Source of the DNA: a virus
Length of the DNA: 44,474 bases
Strand: one strand, 5' to 3'
IMG/VR virus record: IMGVR_UViG_3300042691_026441
Coordinates: 1 to 44,474 of that record
The translations under genes and the position numbers were made by a program. The notes beneath the pieces are model-generated. The model saw nothing but the letters and a program-made list of their open reading frames with translations. It made no database searches and was not told where the DNA came from. Of the stretch, positions 25,128 to 34,100 are shown one piece after another. How positions within the stretch are numbered: position 1 is the stretch's first letter; every line of letters starts with the position of its first letter.

Positions 25128-28100
25128 TGAACCCAAACGATCCATTTGAGGCGTCCGTCACGCGCGGCTCGCTCGCCGGCGTTGGAATGCCGATCGAGGC
25201 CACACCGCCCCCCGTCGCCGCGCCGGTCGATCCGTTCGAGGCCGCCGAAATGCGTTGGGTCGCTGCGCGCCCGGCGGTCGCGGGTGATCTGAAACGCCAG
25301 CGCGAGGAGCTGATGCGCCCGTCGGGGTCGCTCAAGAACGCCGACGGCACCTACGGCGCTCCGTCTATGCCCGCGCCGCCTCCGTGGTGGGGGCTGACGC
25401 CCAAGACGGGTCTCACCGCCACGAAGGTCACGAAGGAAGACGTGGACTCGAAGATGTACGGCTACACCGCCGACGACATCGGAGCGCCCGCCGAACGCGA
25501 TTCCGCCGGCGTGATCCGCCGGAAGTACAACCCGATCACGGGCGCGTGGGCGGAATGGGGAGACAAGGGTGGGTACGGGTGGCACGAAGACAATGCGATC
25601 GGGTACAGGCCCGATCTGGACCCGCGCGAGAAGGTTGGCTTCTTTGGCGAGTTGACCGACGTGGGCAAAGCGTTCTCCGCAACGTCGCTCGGTTCGGCGA
25701 TCGCGCTGCGCGGCGGACAGCCGACCCCGGAAGAGGCGGCGTATCAGGCGTTCAATGCGCCGCCCCAAACCGGACCCGGAAAGGTTGCCGCGATCGTCCG
25801 CGATTCGGCGGCGTTCGCCACCGACTTTGTGCTCACCGGGAGCGCCCAGCGGGCGCTGAGCACCCCCGCACGCGCGGCGGCGCGGTCGTTTGCGGAAAAG
25901 GTGCTGGGCGCGGGTGGACAGCTCGGCAAGGTCGGAAGGCTCACCGAGGCGGCGGCGGAGATGGGCGCGCGCGGGATTGCGGTTGCACCGACGGGCATTC
26001 CCGCCGGCATCAAGGACGCGGTTGAGATCGCGGCGGTGAGCGACGCGCCGTTCATGGAGTCGCTTTACAAGGGCATGGGTGGGCAGTTCATCGAACGGTT
26101 CAGTGAGTTCTCCGGCGGTGTCGTCGCCCGCGGAGCCGGGATGCTCGTTCCCGAGAAACTCAGGTTGCTCAAAGCCGCGATTGCGCAGAAGTGGATGAGT
26201 AAGTCGCCCGGCGTGCGGACCATCAGCAACTTCGCCGAACAGGTGGCGAAAGTCGGCGGTTGGGATGGGATCTTGGGCGAAATCGGTGAGGAGTATGTGG
26301 GCGGGGTTATGAAGGATCTTGCCCAGATCGAAGATTTCCGCGGGTTCTCAAACGAAGAGATCATGCAGATGGCGGCGGCGTTCGCCATTCCCGGCGGTGT
26401 CGTCAAGACCGCTCAGGGCGGGATGGCCGCCACCGACGCCGTGCGCGCGTTCATGCAACGCCGGGCTCAGGCCCAGGGCGCTGACGCGGCGGTGACGGGC
26501 GAGCCCGTTTTACAAACACCCCCGGGAACGGATGCGCCTTTACAGGCCGCTCCAGTCGAGCAGCAGGCTCCGGAGGTTGTGGCGGAAGTGTCGCCAGTGC
26601 CCGCGGCTGAGGTGATGCCGCACCCCACCGCCACACAGACGGCGCCCGTGCCAGCGCAACAGGCCGCACCAGTGCAGGCGGACCCCATCGCCGAACAGGC
26701 GGCGCCAGCGAAATCGAAACATCGCCCGGGTGATCGGGTCATTGTGAACACCGAGGACGGCCCCGTTCAGGCGACGGTTCGTTTTGATCCGAAAGCCGCC
26801 CCGAACGCCGTCACGGTCAAGACCGACGCCGGCGAGATCATCACCGCGAGCCTTGACGACGTGGAGGGTTGGGCGAGCACCAAAATCGACGAAGCCGAAG
26901 CTGTCGGTGTCGCAGAAAACATGCAGGCCGACGCGGCAACAGGCGAGCAGGTTGTCGCCAGTGGCGGGAACGTGATGAAGGTGGACACGTCCACGGGCGA
27001 TGCAACGCCCGTTGCCGACGTAGAGATCCGGGCGGCAAAGGAAAAGAAGGCGAAGAACAAGCGCCCGTATCAGACAGTTGACGTGCCAATCACTCCCGAG
27101 CGCGCAGCGGTCATTCGACAGGTGAAAGAGGCCGTCGGCAACCGTGAAAAGATCCAAGCGGTGTTGGGTGACAAAACCGATGCCTATTTCAAGCGAATGG
27201 CCGGGGGCGAGCAGTCGGCCAACGCGGTAATCCGGGTAATGGGGTGGGACAATGAAGCAGGTGCGCCAGCGCCCACCGCGCAATCAGCACCCGCAACGTT
27301 CAAAGAAGGCGATCGCGTACAAAAAATCGTCAATGGCAAGACCCTCACCGGGACGGTGCAAGGAGTTGATTCGGTCAACGGTGATCTCACGGTCAAAGTT
27401 GACCAGATTCTCAAGGCTGGCGGAGTGCCGATCGGTCGGATTGAGTATTGGCCAAACCGAGAAGTTCAATCCGCCGACGCCAGTTCAAAGGACGTGGGCG
27501 GAAAAGCATCCACCAGTGATTCCGCACCATCACCAACCACCGCCAACCAACCCACCGCAGTTCCGCCCGCCGCTCCCAAGCGGTCTCGGTTTTTGAAGAA
27601 CCTGACTCCGGAAGAAATGGCGTCGTTCGACGACGCAAAGGCCCGCTTCACCAAAGCCGCCGGCGGATCGACTCTGAGCGCCGGGCTCAACACCGACGCG
27701 CTCACCGCCGCGGTTCAGATGGGGTATTTGGTCGCGAAATCCGGCATCCGGTCGTTCCAGAAATGGGCGGCGGTGATGCACGAAGAGCTTGGCGACGTGG
27801 GCAAAACGTACCTGCGCGAAGCATGGGCTGCGGTGCGCGCTAACCGCGACATGCGAACGTACGCCAAATCCGGGGAAATGGTGGATTCTGAGACCGTCGC
27901 GGACATGGCCGACGAAGAGCTTGACCGCCTTATCATTCAGGGACGCGGGGAGTTGGAGAACGACGATGCAAGCCAACCCAATGACGCCGTGGCAGACGCG
28001 GGCGCTTCAGGCGCTGGAGTTCGCGAGCGAGGGCCGACAGAGCAGGCAGAGCCTCGTGAATCAGGCGATGACGCTGGGGGACGAAGCGGCGGTAATGTGG

Positions 28101-31100
28101 GCGGAGCTGGTGCATCAGGGGACGACGCCCGAACAGGCGCAGGAGCTGGTGACGGCAATGCTGATCGACGCGACCGAGAAGCGGGCAAATCCCGACGCGG
28201 ACGGCGGGCAGCAGCAGGAGATGAACGGGACGGTGGGGGAGATGCTCGCGAAACTCCCGCCCAAGAGCAGCGACAGCACGACGCCAAGGCGCTCGACACC
28301 GCCGACCATGTGATCGAGAACCCCGACACGCTGGCGATGGGCTCGCCCAAAGCCAAGTACGCGGCGAACATGAAGGCGCTGGAAACCTATCGGCGGATCC
28401 AGGCCGAAGGGCGCACGCACGCAACCCCCGAAGAGAAGCGGATCCTGTCTCAGTGGGTCGGCTGGGGCATGTTCCCCCAGGTGTTCAACCGCGACTCGGC
28501 GTGGTCCGTTGAGGCTGAGGCGTTGGCCCAGGCGTTGTCCCGCGACGAGATGTACGAGGCGAGGAACAGCACCAAGAACGCGCATTACACCAGCGCGCCG
28601 ATGGTGCAGGCCATGTACGACATGGTGCGCCGGCTCGGCTTTGAGGCTGGGCGGGTTCTCGAACCGTCGATGGGGATCGGAAACTTCTTTGGGCTGATGC
28701 CGGCGGACATGGCCGCCAAGTCCAAGCGCGTGGGTATCGAGCTTGAGCCCATCACCGGCGGCATGGCCAAGCTGATCTACCCGGCGTCGGTCGTGCGTGT
28801 GGCCGGCTTTCAGGACGTTCGCCTTCCGCCGGATTTCTTCGATCTGGTCATCGGCAACGTCCCGTTCTCGTCCACCACGATCTACGACCCCGAGTACAAA
28901 TCCCTCACGCTCAACACCCACGATTACTTCATCGTGCGGTCGCTGGACAAGGTTCGCCAGGGCGGGCTTGTGGCGCTCATCACCAGCACGGGCACGCTCG
29001 ACAAGGCCGGCGCTCAGGGCTCCCGCGCGCGCGAAGCGATGGCAAACCGCGCGTCTTTGGTTGCCGCGTTCCGACTCCCGGGCGGTGCATTTGAGGCCAA
29101 CGCCGGCACGCAGGTTGTGACGGATCTGCTGATCTTCCAGAAACACACGTGGGTGAACGGGGCTCGGAAGGAGAACCCGCACGCGCAGGCGTTCCAAGAG
29201 GTCGTGACGGTTCCGGACCCGGACGGTGGCGAACCGATCCCGGTGAACGAGTATTTCAAGGCCCACCCCGAGCACATCATCGGGCGGCTCGACCGCACCG
29301 GGACCATGTACCGTGCGGGGTCAAAGAACGTCTCCGTCACGGGCGATTGGCGTGAAATGCTCGCCGAGCAGGTGAAGAAGTTGCCAGCGGGGATTGCCGC
29401 CAAGGAAGCCCAGCCCGACGTGGATGTTGAGGGCGCCATGGTTGAAGACCGTGCGGGCAAGGAGGGCGGGTTGTCCGTTGACGACGGAAAGCTTTTCCGT
29501 CGGGTGAACGGGGCCATGGTTCGCGTGCAGGCAGACAAGCCGACCATCGATCGCGTGAAGGCCCTGCTGACGGTGCGGGACGCGGCACGCGAGTTGGTGC
29601 AGGCCGAAGCCCGAGACGCCGACGTGGCGGTGCTGGACGATCTCCGGCAGAAGCTCAACCGCGCGTACGACCGGGCCACGAGCAAGCACGGCAAGCTGCG
29701 CAGCCGCCCAATGCTCCGGGCGATCGCCGATGACCCGGACGCGATGTTTGTCGCGTCGCTCGAAACCGACACCATGGAGAAGGCGGCGATCTTCACCAAG
29801 CGGACCATCCGCGGGACGAAGATCCCCGAATCGGTCGGTTCAGCCGTCGATGCCATGGTCGTTTCGTTGAACGAGAAGGGATCGGTAGATATCCCGTTCA
29901 TGGTGGGGCTGACCAAAACCACCGCCGCCAAGGTGGAAGAAGAGTTGCGGGCATCGGGCCAGGCGTTTGAAGACCCTTCGGAGGGCTGGCAATCCCGCGA
30001 GCGGTATCTTTCGGGCAACGTTCGGGCGAAGCTCGTGCAGGCGGAGGCCGCCGCGGCGATCGATGAACGGTACATGCGCAACGTGGAGGCGTTGAAGGCG
30101 GTTCAGCCACCGGACAAGACCGCCGATCAGATCGATGTTCAGCTTGGATCGGCGTGGGTTCCCCCCGACACGTACGCGGAGTTTTATGCCGGCGCCCTTG
30201 GTGGTTCGCCGGATCACGTTATGGTGTCGTTCAAGCCGTCCACGGGCAGTTTCCTGTTCCAGTTCACCCCGCGCGGGGAGCGGCTTGCGCGGTCACAAAC
30301 CGCAAAACTGCTGTCAACCGACCGGGTTGAGTTTGCCAAGATTGCCGAAGCGGGCATGAACCGTCAGACCATCAAGGTGTTCGACAAGATGGCCGACGGC
30401 TCCTCGGTTCTCAACACCATCGCCACGGGCGAAGCGGCTGGCAAGGTGCAGGAGCTACGCGAGAAGTTCACCGATTGGGTGTGGAACGACGACACCCGCC
30501 GGCAACGGCTCACGCGCATCTACAACGACCAGTTCAACTCAGTCGCTCCACCGTCCGCCGACGGGTCGAATCTGACGCTCCCGGGCATGTCCCCCGAAGT
30601 GACATTGCGCGACCATCAGAAGAACGCCGTGCGGCGGATCATCAACGAACGGCGTGCTGGGCTTTTCCACGAGGTCGGGACGGGCAAGACGTACACGATG
30701 ATCGCGGCGGCGATGGAGGTTCGCCGGCTGGGTATCGCTAAGAAGCCGACCATCACGTGTTTGCTTTCCACCGCCCCGGACTTTGTTCGAGACATCTACC
30801 ACCTGTACCCGGGTGCGAGACTGCTGAATGTGGCCGCCGCCACTGATGCCGACTCCCGGCGAAGGCTGATCGCGCAGGCCGCCACCGGCGATTACGACTT
30901 GATCCTGATGACCCACGAGCAGATCGGCGGGATCACGTGCTCCCCCGAAACCGAGGTGGAGTACATCCAAGACCAGATCGAGGAAGCTGAGGCCGCGATC
31001 GAGCAGGCCCGGCAGGCCGACCGCGCCGCCGGGTTGTCGAAGTCTTCCGATTCGCGGTTCGTCAAACAGCTCGCCAAGCGGCTCGACCAGTTACGTGAGC

Positions 31101-34100
31101 GCGGGCGTGAGCTGCTGGACAAGAAGGCAATCAAAGCGGACGACCAGATTTATTTCGAGGACACCGGGATCGATTTTCTCTTCATCGACGAAGCCCAGGC
31201 GTTCAAGAACCTGCCGGTTCAATCGGCCCTGAACGTGAAGGGGATTGCGCGCAGCGACACCGGACGCGCGGCGGACATGATGATGAAGATCCGCCACATC
31301 GGCAAGCTCCAGAAGGGCCGTGGCGTCGTGCCGGCGACGGGCACGCCGATTTCAAACACCATCGGCGAAACCTTTGTGATGATGAAGATGATGGCCGAGG
31401 CCGATCTTCACGCGCGGAACATCGGTGCCTTCGACGCGTGGGTGTCCACGTTCGGGCACATCTCCGATCAGGTCGAGTACACCATCGATCTCCGACAGGC
31501 TCCGACGCAGCGACTGCGCGACTTTGTGAACATCGGCGAGTTGCAAACCCTGTTCCGTGACACGGCGGACGTGGTGTTTGCTGATGACATCGGGCTCAAG
31601 CGGCCAAAGAAGGTCAACTACGTTGAAACGATCGAGATGACGCCCGATCAGGAGGACTACCGCGAGCAGCTCCGGGCTCTGGCCGCCGAAATCCGGGCGC
31701 GAAGGGGTCCGCCCAAGAAGGGTGATCTCCCGATTACGATCGTCGGCCAGCGGGGCGCCGCATCGTCGATCGATATGCGGCTGGTCGATCCGACCGCCGA
31801 CGCCGAATCCGGGTCGAAGATTCCCTATCTGGTGGCGAACATCCGGAAGTATCTCGACGCCCACCCGGGCACAACGCAGATGATTTTTACGGAGGTGCGC
31901 ACGCTCGAATCCCTGAACCCGGCGTTCAATCTGGTGGACGAGATTGTGAACCAGCTTGAAAAGGCTGGCGTGCCCCGGGACAAGATCATCGACTTCTCAA
32001 ACCTGACGAAGACCGAGCGGCGGGATGCCGCGCGACGGCTGAACAACGGGGACGCGTGGATCGGCATCGGGTCTACCAAAACCCTTGGCACGGGCGTGAA
32101 CGCGCAGAAGAACCTGATTGCCTTGCACCATCTCGACGTGACGTACACGCCGGCAGAGATGGAACAGCGGGAAGGCCGCGGGTACCGCCAGGGCAACATG
32201 AACCCCACCGGTGAGATCAACATTCATCGGTATGTGACCACGGGGTCGTTTGACGTGTTCCGATGGGGCATCGTGGACCGGAAGTACCGCTTCATCCAGC
32301 GGTTCATGCGCGGGCAATCCGTCGCCGGCACGATGAGGGAGGAAGACGGCGAGGATCTGACGCCCGAGCAGGTGGCGGCGATGGCCACGGGGGATCCGAA
32401 GCAGCTTGAGCTGCTGAACGTTGCGTATGAGGTCGAGAAGCTGGAAACCCAGCGCCGGCGTGCCGCGATGGACGCGGCCCGGGTTCGAGATTCCATCGGC
32501 TCGCTCGAAAAGACCATCACGCATCTTGAAAGCCAGTTGGCCGCCACGGAAGCCGAGCGCGTTGAGCTGGCCGAGTTCACCGCCAAGCCGTTCGAGGTCA
32601 AGATCGGCTCGACGCTCGCGACGACTTCCGAGCAGGTGTACGCCGCCGTCAACGCCGCGTTCCCGCTCGCCAACTACACCGACACCGGCAAAGAGATCGG
32701 TTCGATGCACGGGCTCCGTGTGCGGCTGGGCTTGGTTGCCAGCGGCGATGTGGTCAACCTGACAATCGACGGCCCGAAGGGGGTCGGATACTCGGTGTCG
32801 CTGCGCACCACGTCGGTGGAGATGAACGACGGCAAGATGGTGAAGACCGTCCATCCGAACATGCAGGCGTCACTTCGAGCCGTCATGGGAACGGCCGCGC
32901 TCGAACGGGCGGTTGAGACGACCAAGGCAACGCTCGAATCCGCACGCGCCGACTTGGCCAAGGCCAAGACCATGGTGTCGTCCGGGTTCAAGCGGGATGC
33001 CGAGCTTGAGGAGAAGCGAGCCCGCCGCGAAGTGCTCCGTAAGGAGGTCGAGGCGAATCAGGCCGCCGACGACGCTCGACGCGCGGAACAGAAGCAGGCC
33101 CGGGATCTGCTGTGGTCGATGGATGATGCCGAGTTCGCAAAGCTCGCCAGCGAGCGCGGTGTCATGCAGGAGAAGACAACCCGCAACGTGGGTCGGCTGT
33201 TGAGGGCGATCGGTCAATCCGAGGTGATCCGCATGTTCGCGGATCAGATCGCCAAAGCCAAGGCGGCGCAGGAGTTCAAGGAGGCTACAGACCCGACCAA
33301 GTTGTCGGCGGGGCTCAACGCCGACGCCGCGATCGCTGCGGCCAAGTTCGCGTTCTATTGGGCGAAGCCCCACGTGCGGCGCGCCGCCGCGATGGCGTAC
33401 GCCGCCGGCAAAGCGCTTGTGAACATCCCTCGGGCGGCAAAGCTGATGATGCTGAGCCTGACCGGGAAGATCCGCAACGAGGACGGCTCGGTCGCGGTCG
33501 ATCTGGCGGGGATGTACGGCGACGCCGCCGGCAAGGCTCTGCCCCGCATCACCGCTATGGACGCGGCATCGAGCGAGGCCGGCGTTCGGTACGTCAGCGC
33601 CCCGGACGCGGCGGTGTTGCAGGGCGACGTGTACGCCGACTCGGTGATCGGGGATCACACACCCGAAGACGTGGAGCTTGCGGGCGCGGTTCTGACCGAG
33701 GACAACCTTCGCTCGGTGCGCAAGCAGCACGAGGCCATGGCGGCGGAATACACCGCGCGGGGAGAGCAGGAAGCCGCCGACGCCGCCGCCGAATCCGCCA
33801 AGGCGGTCTATTCGCTTGTGGGCGACGGTCGGTATTTCGAGACCGAGGAGGAATATCAGGCCGCGCTCAGGCATCCCGGTGTGGTGGACATCATCAACCG
33901 GTTCATCGACTCATTCTCGCCCGTGATGGACGAGCTCTACAAGAAGGCCAGCGGGATCCCGCTTGACGACGATCTTCCCTCGCGCGGGGAGCAGACCGGT
34001 TGCCGGATCAACCTGAAAGCCAACCGCCCCGAGCAGACCGCCAAGCCGATCGGGATGGCCAACGACCAGACGCGTCCGTTCGTGCGGAAAAGCTCGTTCA

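Noticed and set aside
27252-27596. A second possible overprinted frame in the giant gene
   Set aside because: The translation is Pro, Arg and Ser-rich nonsense without a ribosome binding site, and the giant frame keeps a sensible sequence there.
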